5,220 nt of DNA. It comes from Chloroflexota bacterium. Its GTDB lineage: Bacteria > Chloroflexota > Dehalococcoidia > DSTF01 > JACRBR01. Under the pieces are notes generated by a model. That model had not been told where the DNA came from, searched no databases, and was given only the letters and a program-made list of their open reading frames with translations. How positions within the stretch are numbered: the first letter of the stretch is position 1; every line of letters begins with the position of its first letter. Shown here piece after piece: positions 1 through 5,220 of the stretch. The DNA lies in contig JAKAMA010000205.1 of NCBI GenBank assembly GCA_021813085.1, positions 1 to 5,220 of the forward strand, read 5' to 3'. The position numbers and the translations under genes were made by a program.

Positions 1-1
1 G

Positions 2-1438
2 CTGCGGGCGGGCGACCCGACGCTCACCGACGAGCTGGCGACGCTGGACCTGCTGAGCATGGTGCCGATGCACCGCAAGATCGTGCCGGCGTTCATGCTG
101 CTGCAGCGCTACAGCGGCTACGGCAAAGTGTGGAACCGCCGCAACTGGGGGGACCCGACGCTGCCCCGCTCCTTCGACGAGTACTTCCGCGAGGCGCGCG
201 AGGCCGGCTGGTGGAGCGGCATGAACGACGGCAGCGTGCCGCCGCGCGTGTTCATCGAGGCCGGCGGCAACATCCTGCGGCGCACGCGCGGCGGCCAGAA
301 CATGCTCCTCGGAGAGTTCTGGCCCATGCTGAAGATGGTGGCGACGATCGACTTCCACATGACGACGACGGCGCTGCAGTCGGACATCCTGCTGCCCGCG
401 GCGAACCACGGCGAGAAGCTGAACGTGCACTACGCGACGCCGCACGTGATGCAGGTGCTGATCGCGGACCGCGCGGTCGCGCCGGCGGGCGAGGCGAAGC
501 CGGAGTGGGAGATCTTCCAACTGCTGGCGCGCCGCGTGAGCGAGCGGGCGCGGGCGCGCGGCCTCACCTCGTTCACCGACGTCGGCGGCACGGTGCGGAA
601 CTGGGCCGACATCGGCGAGCAGTACACGCAGGGCGACCAGTACCGCTCGGACGAGCGGCTGGTCGACGAGTGGATCCGGGACAGCGCGGTCTCGGGAAAC
701 ATCCCGAAGGCGAGCACACTCACGCGCCTCCGCAAGACGGGGTACGTGCGCGTCGAAGGCTGGGGCGTCTCGCCTCTCGCCGTGTGGCAGGCGTCCGAGA
801 TCTATGCCGACGAGACGCACGTCCCGAATCGCGACCACGTCGAGAAGAAGCTTCCGTACCCGACGCTGACGCGCCGCGCGCAGTTCTACATCGACCATCC
901 GTGGTTCCTGGAGGCGGGAGAGTCGCTGCCGGCGCACAAGGACACGCCGGCAATGGGCGGCGAGTACCCGCTGCAGATGACGAGCGGGCACATGCGCTGG
1001 AGCATCCACTCGTCGAACGTCACGAACCGGCTGATGCTGGCGACGCACCGCGGCGAGCCGTTCATCTTCGTCAACCCGGCCGACGCGGCGCGCCGCGGCG
1101 TGCGCGAAGGCGAGTGCATCCGCGTGTTCAACGACATGGGCGAGTTCGTCGTCATGGCAAAGCTGACGCCGGGCGTCCGGCCGGGGCAGGTGGTGATGTA
1201 CAACGGCTGGGACCCGGCGCAGTTCTCCGGCTGGCGCGGTCCGATGGACGTCGAGCCGGGCATGGTCAAGCCGCTGCACCTCGCCGGCGGCTACGGGCAC
1301 ATCCGCTACCGGCCCGGCATGTGGCAGCCGGTACCCGTCGACCGCGCGACGCGCGTCGACTTCGAGCGCGCTCCGGACACGTCGGACGGCGGTGCGACGC
1401 TGGCCGCTGCGCGGCCAGGGCGGCGCTCACCTGCCTGA
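2..1438 (+). CDS. Molybdopterin oxidoreductase catalytic (alpha) subunit, type II DMSO reductase family, C-terminal half (5' partial)
   Basis: The frame is open to the left edge, so the ATG at 59 is internal; 478 residues are visible. Relatives of this kind are about 900-1000 residues, so the N-terminal [4Fe-4S] segment and the Asp ligand to molybdenum lie outside. Visible residues 82-140 contain the segment RVFIEAGGNILRR and then TALQSDILLPAANHGEKLN, matching the family core before the cofactor domain. Residues about 322-440 form the molybdopterin-dinucleotide-binding domain: TSGHMRWSIHSSN (327-339), YNGWDPAQFSGW (400-411) and EPGMVKPLHLAGGYGHIRYR near 418-437. From memory of the families, this C-terminal pattern is closest to ethylbenzene dehydrogenase / steroid C25 dehydrogenase alpha chains; nitrate, selenate or dimethylsulfide enzymes are more distant alternatives. 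Such subunits normally work with an iron-sulfur beta subunit and a heme b gamma subunit, often exported by Tat. Neither partner follows here. The last ~20 residues, after RVDFERA, form a low-complexity Ala/Gly/Arg tail. The substrate is unknown. Confidence 0.9.
   Translation: MRAGDPTLTDELATLDLLSMVPMHRKIVPAFMLLQRYSGYGKVWNRRNWGDPTLPRSFDEYFREAREAGWWSGMNDGSVPPRVFIEAGGNILRRTRGGQNMLLGEFWPMLKMVATIDFHMTTTALQSDILLPAANHGEKLNVHYATPHVMQVLIADRAVAPAGEAKPEWEIFQLLARRVSERARARGLTSFTDVGGTVRNWADIGEQYTQGDQYRSDERLVDEWIRDSAVSGNIPKASTLTRLRKTGYVRVEGWGVSPLAVWQASEIYADETHVPNRDHVEKKLPYPTLTRRAQFYIDHPWFLEAGESLPAHKDTPAMGGEYPLQMTSGHMRWSIHSSNVTNRLMLATHRGEPFIFVNPADAARRGVREGECIRVFNDMGEFVVMAKLTPGVRPGQVVMYNGWDPAQFSGWRGPMDVEPGMVKPLHLAGGYGHIRYRPGMWQPVPVDRATRVDFERAPDTSDGGATLAAARPGRRSPA
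1400..1418. repeat. Perfect 8-bp GC hairpin in the 3' end of the molybdoenzyme gene
   Basis: CTGGCCGC (1400-1407) and GCGGCCAG (1411-1418) are exact reverse complements with a 3-nt TGC loop. The hairpin lies in the codons for the Ala-rich tail (LAAARP), about 20 nt before the stop. There is no T-tract on either side. It may contribute to transcription termination or 3'-end stability in either direction, or be a chance product of GC-rich codons. Confidence 0.5.
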
Positions 1439-1466
1439 CGCGCGCGGCGGAACCGTTGGCGTCAGG
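1434..1466. terminator. Candidate bidirectional stem-loop between convergent genes
   Basis: CCTGACGC (1434-1441) and GCGTCAGG (1459-1466) form a perfect 8-bp inverted repeat with a 17-nt loop. The loop holds a smaller possible stem, GCGG (1444-1447) with CCGT (1453-1456). The two arms contain the TGA stop of the molybdoenzyme gene (1436-1438) and, on the other strand, the TGA stop of menE (1464-1462), so either transcript would fold the same structure. No run of T follows in either direction, so it is not a textbook intrinsic terminator. Position and symmetry are the argument for a shared 3' end. Confidence 0.45.
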
Positions 1467-2946
1467 GACCGGAGAGCAACCGCCGCTGGAGCTTGCCTGC
1501 GGGCGTCCGCGGAAGCGTGGACGCGAAGGTGATCTCGACGGGCACCTTGTAGGCGGCGAGCCGCTCGCGGCAGAATCGCCGCAGGTCGCCGGAAGCGACG
1601 GACATGCCGGGGCGCAGCACCACGCGCGCGGCCGGCACGCTGCCCCAGCGTGCGTCCTCCCGCGGGTACACGCCGGCTTCGGCGACGGCCGGGTGCGAGA
1701 GCAGCACCGCCTCGACTTCGGCCGGATAGACGTTCTCCCCACCGGAGATGATCAGGTCGTCGCGGCGGTCGAGGACGTACAGGTAGCCCTCGTCATCGAC
1801 GCGGCCGAGGTCGCCGGTGCGCAGCCAGCCGTCGCGGAAGACCTCCGCCGTCTCTTCTGGGCGATTCCAGTAGCCGGGGCTGACGGTGGCGCCACGCACC
1901 AGGATCTCGCCGGCCTCCCCGGGCGCGGCTTCGCCGTCGGCGTGGTCGATGCGGATGTCGGTGGGGAAGAGCGCCTTGCCGGCGGAGCCGAGCTTGCGGA
2001 GGGCGTCGGCGGGCGCGAGCGTGGCGACCTGCGACGCCGCCTCGGTGAGGCCGTAGGTCTGCACGACGGGCACGCAGCGCGCGGCGCAAGCCTCGAGCAG
2101 CGGGCGCGGCGCCGGCCCGCCGCCGAGGAGCACCGCGCGCAGCGTCGGCGGGTAGGGCACCGGGCCGCGCGCCTCGATCACGCGGGCAAGCATGGTGGCG
2201 ACGACGGAGACGATCGTGGCGCCGTCATCGATGGCCGCGTTGACGCGCTGCGCATCGAACGATGGGTGGACGACGGCGGGGTGACCGTAGATGGCACTCC
2301 GTAGCAGGACCGCGAGGCCGCCGACGTGGAACATCGGCAGGCAGGCGAGCAGCCGGTCCGCAGGGTCGAGTCCGAGGTTCAGCGCGGAGCCGAGCGCGCT
2401 CCACAGGTGGTTGCCGAACGTGAGCATGACGCCCTTCGGGCGGCCGCTGGTGCCGGATGTGTAGATGATGCTGTGCACGTCACCGAGAGAGGGTGGGGCG
2501 ATGCCGGACAGCGGGGCGGAAGCCCCGACGGGCCGTACGGCGGCGCACAGGTCGCCCGCGTGCACGAGCGCGCCGTGCGTCGATGCCGCGGCCGCCGCGA
2601 GCGGCGCTGTCGCGTCGTCGAAGATGATGACGCGCGCCCCGGCGTCATCGACCTGCCACGCCAGCTCCGCTGCCGCCAGGCGTGTGTTCAGCGGCACGAG
2701 CACCGCTCCGGCGCGCGGCACGGCATACACCAGCTCGACCAACGGCAGTCCGTTCGGCAGCAGCACGGCGACGCGGTCGCCCGCGGCCACGCCGCGCGTA
2801 GCGAGCGCAGCGGCCACGCCATCAACCCGCGCATCGAGATCGGCCCACGTCACGACCGTACGGTCCACGAACAGGGCCGGCGCCGATGGCGACAGCGCGG
2901 CGCGCTTGCGCAGCCAGTCGCCGGGTGCTTCGGCAGCCGCACTCAT
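1462..2946 (-). CDS. menE: o-Succinylbenzoate-CoA ligase (MenE)
   Basis: This ATP-dependent acyl-CoA synthetase activates o-succinylbenzoate through an acyl-adenylate to o-succinylbenzoyl-CoA, the substrate of MenB, in the cytoplasm. The 494 residues match the usual length (about 450-490). ANL-superfamily motifs are complete: the phosphate loop YTSGTSGRPKG (162-172), PMFHVGGL (204-211), LLGGGPAPRPLLE (273-285), QTYGLTE (296-302), GWLRTGDL (373-380), the hinge region VLDRRDDLIISGGENVYPAE (391-410), and the C-terminal catalytic lysine in PRTPAGKLQRR (K485). The LTFGNHLWSA, MFHVGGL and GGGPAPRPLLE blocks closely resemble Bacillus-type MenE rather than generic fatty-acid ligases, and the operon context agrees. 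The ATG at 2946 overlaps the menC stop by 4 nt (ATGA). A GGGTGG stretch just upstream may be a weak ribosome binding site, but coupling to menC is likely. It is the last gene of the operon. No defect is seen. Confidence 0.95.
   Translation of the reverse strand: MSAAAEAPGDWLRKRAALSPSAPALFVDRTVVTWADLDARVDGVAAALATRGVAAGDRVAVLLPNGLPLVELVYAVPRAGAVLVPLNTRLAAAELAWQVDDAGARVIIFDDATAPLAAAAASTHGALVHAGDLCAAVRPVGASAPLSGIAPPSLGDVHSIIYTSGTSGRPKGVMLTFGNHLWSALGSALNLGLDPADRLLACLPMFHVGGLAVLLRSAIYGHPAVVHPSFDAQRVNAAIDDGATIVSVVATMLARVIEARGPVPYPPTLRAVLLGGGPAPRPLLEACAARCVPVVQTYGLTEAASQVATLAPADALRKLGSAGKALFPTDIRIDHADGEAAPGEAGEILVRGATVSPGYWNRPEETAEVFRDGWLRTGDLGRVDDEGYLYVLDRRDDLIISGGENVYPAEVEAVLLSHPAVAEAGVYPREDARWGSVPAARVVLRPGMSVASGDLRRFCRERLAAYKVPVEITFASTLPRTPAGKLQRRLLSGP
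2943..2946 (-). other. menC/menE stop-start overlap (ATGA)
   Basis: The menE ATG (2946-2944) shares bases with the menC TGA stop (2945-2943). This four-base overlap is typical of translational coupling by reinitiation and supports both the menE start and the single-operon reading. Confidence 0.85.
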
Positions 2947-4085
2947 GCGCGCACCACCCGCTCAGCGCCGGCAGCGTAGCGGGCGAGCGCCGGGGCATCG
3001 ACGGTGACGCCGATGCCCGGCGCGCCGGGCAACGCCATGCGGCCGCCGACGACGCGCAGCGGCTCGACGATCAGGTCGTCGGCCAGGAGGTCGAGCGTCG
3101 CGAGACCGCACGCGCGGGCGGGCTGCGGGAGCGTGGCGGCGAGCTGGAGCGCGGCCGCGACGCCAACGCCGGACTCGAACGCGCTCGTGACGACCGACGC
3201 GACGCCGGTGGCCGTCGCAAGCTCGACCATCTCGCGCGCGCGCCGTGGGCCACCGGCCACGGGCAGCTTCACGACGACCGCGTCGACCGCGCCGGCGTCG
3301 ATCAGCGCGCGCACGGCGGCGAGGCCGGCCGCGCTCTCATCGGCGGCGACGGGCACGCGCACCGCCTCGCGCACGCGGCGAAGGGCAGCGACTTCGCCCG
3401 GCGGGATCGGCTGCTCCACCAGATCGATCGCGCACGGCTCCAGCGCGCGGATGCACGCGACCGCCTGCTCCTCCGTCCACGCGCCGTTGGCGTCGAGCCG
3501 CAGGCGCACGGCCGGGCCGGCGACCTCGCGGACGGCGGCAACGCGCGCCGTCTCTCCAGCGATGGACGCCGCCATACCGACCTTCAGCTTGATATCGCGA
3601 AACCCGGCGGCGCGGGCCCGGGCAGCCGCCGCGGCGGCAGCCGCGCACGACGCTGCGTCCACGAGTGCGTTGACGGCGACATGGCGCGCCGGCCAGACGG
3701 CCCGCAGGGGGTCCGCCATCAACAGCCGCGCGACGCTGACGCCCGCGCCGCGCGCCGTCGCATCGAGGACGGCGCTTTCGAGAGCGCAGCGCAGCGGTGC
3801 GAAGTGCGCGTCATCGGGGATCAGCGCGTCGAGGCGGGACAGCACATCATCGATCGGCGCGCCGAGGAGACGAGGGGCGATGTCGTCGAGCAGGGCGAGG
3901 CACGCCGCGATGTCCGCCGTGCCGTGGGACGGCAGAGGCGCGACGTCGCCCGCGCCGATGGCGCCGTCGCCGGTGCGCAATTGGACGATGGCGCCCTCAC
4001 GCGCGGACCACGCGCCGTGCGCCGTCGCGACGCCAGCCGCGAACGGCAGGGCATACGGCGTCCAGCGCAGCTCGACGACCTTCAC
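2943..4085 (-). CDS. menC: o-Succinylbenzoate synthase (MenC), enolase superfamily
   Basis: MenC dehydrates SHCHC, the product of the preceding pathway steps, to o-succinylbenzoate. With the GTG start at 4085 the protein has 380 residues, slightly longer than typical (320-375). The N-terminal capping domain spans about 1-130 and the barrel follows. Enolase-superfamily active-site residues are all present: the lysine pair in DIKLKVG (K166, K168), metal ligands D198 in RLDANGAW, E224 in DLVEQPI and D249 in AADES, and the second catalytic lysine K273 in VVKLPVAGG. SAFESGVG (301-308) is a further conserved block. The frame stays open upstream to 4244, but that 53-residue extension is Arg-rich and antisense-like, and lies inside menA. 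VKVVELRWTPYALPF begins as the family does, and GTGA overlaps the menA stop. No clear Shine-Dalgarno is seen, so coupling to menA is likely. The family also contains N-acylamino acid racemases and dipeptide epimerases; the men context makes OSBS the main role. An Ala-rich helix (about 144-160) precedes the first lysines. Confidence 0.94.
   Translation of the reverse strand: MKVVELRWTPYALPFAAGVATAHGAWSAREGAIVQLRTGDGAIGAGDVAPLPSHGTADIAACLALLDDIAPRLLGAPIDDVLSRLDALIPDDAHFAPLRCALESAVLDATARGAGVSVARLLMADPLRAVWPARHVAVNALVDAASCAAAAAAAARARAAGFRDIKLKVGMAASIAGETARVAAVREVAGPAVRLRLDANGAWTEEQAVACIRALEPCAIDLVEQPIPPGEVAALRRVREAVRVPVAADESAAGLAAVRALIDAGAVDAVVVKLPVAGGPRRAREMVELATATGVASVVTSAFESGVGVAAALQLAATLPQPARACGLATLDLLADDLIVEPLRVVGGRMALPGAPGIGVTVDAPALARYAAGAERVVRA
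4082..4085 (-). other. menA/menC stop-start overlap (GTGA)
   Basis: The GTG start of menC (4085-4083) overlaps the menA TGA stop (4084-4082). It decides the menC start in favour of GTG over in-frame codons farther upstream, which lie inside menA, and suggests translational coupling. Confidence 0.75.
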
Positions 4086-4978
4086 AGCACGAACCCGGCA
4101 GCCATCAGCACGCCAAAGACGAGCGCCAGGCGCGCGGTGTCCCTGAGCGTCAGATTCAGCGCTCGGCCGTCGGCGCCGCGCAGCAGCGGCGTCGCGGCGC
4201 GCATGGCGACCGGCAGGCTCAGCAGCGTCAGTAGCAGCCACCACGATACGACGACCGCGAGCGCGAGCGCGATGACGTAGGCGCCCGCGAGCAGCGCGGC
4301 GTACTCCAGGCGCGTCGCGCGGTCGCCGACGCGCACGGCGAGCGTGCGCTTGCCGGCGCGGGCATCGGTCTCGCGGTCACGCAGGTTGTTCACGACGAGG
4401 ATCGCCGTCACAAGGAAGCCGACGGCGGCACCGGCGGCGACGGATGTGCCGGACACCTCGCCGGTGTGCAGGTAGTAGGTGCCGCAGACGGCGACGAGGC
4501 CGAAGAAGCAGAAGACGAACACATCGCCCAGTCCGTGGTAGCCGAACGGCCACGGGCCGCCGGTATAGGCGACGCCCGCGATGATGGACGCGACTCCGAC
4601 GACGATGATCGGCCAGCCGCCGACGTAGGCCAGGTAGAGGCCGAACAGCGCCGCCGCGCCAAACGCCGCCACCATACCGAAGCGGACCGCCCGCGCCGTC
4701 AGCAGTCCATCGTGGGTCGCGCGAGGCGGGCCGAGTCGCTCGTGCGTATCGGCGCCACGCTCGAAGTCGGAGACATCGTTGGCGAAGTTCGTGCCGACCT
4801 GGATCAGCAGTGCGGCGACGAGCGCGGCAAGGAAGACCGCCAGGCTCGCGGCGCCGGCGTGGATGGCGGCACCGGTGCCGACGAGCACGGGCGCCGCGGC
4901 GGCGGGCAGCGTCGCCGGGCGGGCGGCAAGCAGCCACGCGTTCAGGGCGTGCGCAGGGGCCTGCGTGGATGCCGCCAT
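4082..4978 (-). CDS. menA: 1,4-Dihydroxy-2-naphthoate polyprenyltransferase (MenA), UbiA family
   Basis: This integral membrane enzyme transfers a polyprenyl chain from its diphosphate to 1,4-dihydroxy-2-naphthoate, giving demethylmenaquinone. The 298 residues match the family (about 290-310). WLLAARPATLPAAAAPVLVG (15-34) is the typical MenA N-terminus. The first Asp-rich Mg2+/diphosphate motif is NFANDVSDFERGADT (64-78: N67, D68, D71, D77), and the second is VNNLRDRETDARAGKRTL (196-213: D201, D205, K210), close to the MenA signature rather than UbiA or chlorophyll synthase. GPPRATHDGLL (83-93) is another MenA-like block. About eight or nine hydrophobic helices are visible, near 22-40, 44-62, 99-118, 121-138, 148-168, 178-197, 224-244, 245-260 and 281-297. 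The ATG at 4978 lies 7 nt after the menB stop with no obvious Shine-Dalgarno. Its last four bases overlap menC. No defect is seen. The prenyl chain length cannot be predicted from it. Confidence 0.95.
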   Translation of the reverse strand: MAASTQAPAHALNAWLLAARPATLPAAAAPVLVGTGAAIHAGAASLAVFLAALVAALLIQVGTNFANDVSDFERGADTHERLGPPRATHDGLLTARAVRFGMVAAFGAAALFGLYLAYVGGWPIIVVGVASIIAGVAYTGGPWPFGYHGLGDVFVFCFFGLVAVCGTYYLHTGEVSGTSVAAGAAVGFLVTAILVVNNLRDRETDARAGKRTLAVRVGDRATRLEYAALLAGAYVIALALAVVVSWWLLLTLLSLPVAMRAATPLLRGADGRALNLTLRDTARLALVFGVLMAAGFVL

Positions 4979-4985
4979 CGTCGTG

Positions 4986-5220
4986 CTAGGGGAACCGCGG
5001 GAACTTCGAGAAATCCGGCTTGCGCTTCTCGACGAACGCGTCGCGGCCCTCCTTCGCCTCTTCCGTCAGGTAGTAGAGCAGCGTCGCGTCGCCGGCGAGC
5101 TGCTGGATGCCGGCGAGGCCGTCCGTGTCGGCATTGAACGCCGCCTTCAGGAAGCGGAGCGCCGTCGGGCTCATCGCGAGGATCTCACGCGCCCACTGCA
5201 CGGTCTCCTCCTCGAGGCGT
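4986..5220 (-). CDS. menB: 1,4-Dihydroxy-2-naphthoyl-CoA synthase (MenB), C-terminal part (5' partial)
   Basis: MenB is a crotonase-family enzyme that cyclises o-succinylbenzoyl-CoA to 1,4-dihydroxy-2-naphthoyl-CoA. Only the last 77 residues are visible; the first complete codon is at 5219-5217 and the frame is open to the right edge. The full protein is usually about 270-290 residues, so the CoA-binding and catalytic core lies outside. The visible part reads [18 protein letters not shown], then [17 protein letters not shown], then [20 protein letters not shown] and DFSKFPRFP. It aligns nearly block for block with the C-terminus of E. coli MenB, including the NAD-DG-AG segment, TEE--EGR-AF--KR-PDFSKF and the terminal proline. 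This tail separates MenB from generic enoyl-CoA hydratases. The GTG at 5201 is internal (valine in ETVQW), not the start. It is the first men gene seen in the operon, followed by menA after 7 nt. Confidence 0.95.
   Translation of the reverse strand, partial: RLEEETVQWAREILAMSPTALRFLKAAFNADTDGLAGIQQLAGDATLLYYLTEEAKEGRDAFVEKRKPDFSKFPRFP

Noticed and set aside
59..61. The ATG at 59 as the true start of the molybdoenzyme gene
   Set aside because: The same frame continues open to position 2 with plausible coding sequence (LRAGDPTLTDELATLDLLS). The family needs about 450-500 more N-terminal residues.
130..2304. A 724-codon open frame on the + strand, running through the molybdoenzyme gene and antisense to menE
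   Set aside because: Its translation is Arg/Ala/Gly/His-rich with no domain, and it crosses two well-supported genes in other frames. Long spurious frames are expected at this GC content.
3600..3660. GCC/GCG-rich stretch in menC as a possible DNA repeat
   Set aside because: It encodes an Ala-rich helix (about residues 144-160) in frame, with mixed codons and no regular repeat unit. Ordinary in a high-GC protein.
4086..4244. An upstream start for menC giving a 433-residue protein
   Set aside because: The extra 53 residues are Arg-rich, lie wholly within the menA coding sequence and have no family counterpart. The GTG at 4085 gives a normal N-terminus and a four-base overlap.
2886..4280. Long + strand open frames antisense to menC and menA (also 3004-4146 and 2326-2979)
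   Set aside because: Low-complexity Arg/Ala/Ser-rich products without recognisable motifs. The opposite strand carries complete active-site motifs of MenC and MenA.
5199..5201. The GTG at 5201 as the start of a small 71-residue gene
   Set aside because: It is an internal valine of MenB. The upstream codons (RLEEET) match the MenB family and the frame is open to the edge.

Overview
This is a very GC-rich bacterial window (roughly 70% G+C by eye, with strong G/C preference at third codon positions). It carries five protein genes and almost no non-coding DNA. Two converging transcription units meet near position 1450. No RNA gene, mobile element, CRISPR array or promoter is visible. Both units begin outside the window, so their promoters are not here.

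Left unit (+ strand, 2-1438): the C-terminal half of a large molybdopterin (bis-MGD) oxidoreductase catalytic subunit. It belongs to the type II DMSO reductase / complex iron-sulfur molybdoenzyme group, and its C-terminal domain most resembles the ethylbenzene dehydrogenase / steroid C25 dehydrogenase branch. Its physiological substrate cannot be read from this fragment. It is the last gene of its unit.

Right unit (- strand, 5220-1462): four tightly packed menaquinone (vitamin K2) biosynthesis genes in the order menB (3' end only) - menA - menC - menE. Successive junctions are a 7-nt gap, a 4-nt GTGA overlap and a 4-nt ATGA overlap, so this is clearly an operon. In pathway order, MenC makes o-succinylbenzoate, MenE makes its CoA thioester, MenB closes the second ring to give 1,4-dihydroxy-2-naphthoyl-CoA, and MenA prenylates the released 1,4-dihydroxy-2-naphthoate in the membrane. 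The remaining steps (MenF, MenD, the thioesterase and the MenG/UbiE methyltransferase) are not in the window. Some may lie upstream of menB, beyond the right edge.

The two units are separated by only 23 nt. An 8-bp perfect inverted repeat spans both stop codons, and a second 8-bp hairpin sits in the last codons of the molybdoenzyme gene. Together they look like a compact bidirectional 3' end without T-tracts.

The organism is a menaquinone-using, high-GC bacterium with a respiratory-type molybdoenzyme. A Chloroflexota- or Actinomycetota-like lineage would fit, but this is inference from composition and gene content only. I did not find a new biological system. The points most worth checking are the stand-alone position of the molybdoenzyme subunit and the shared hairpin.
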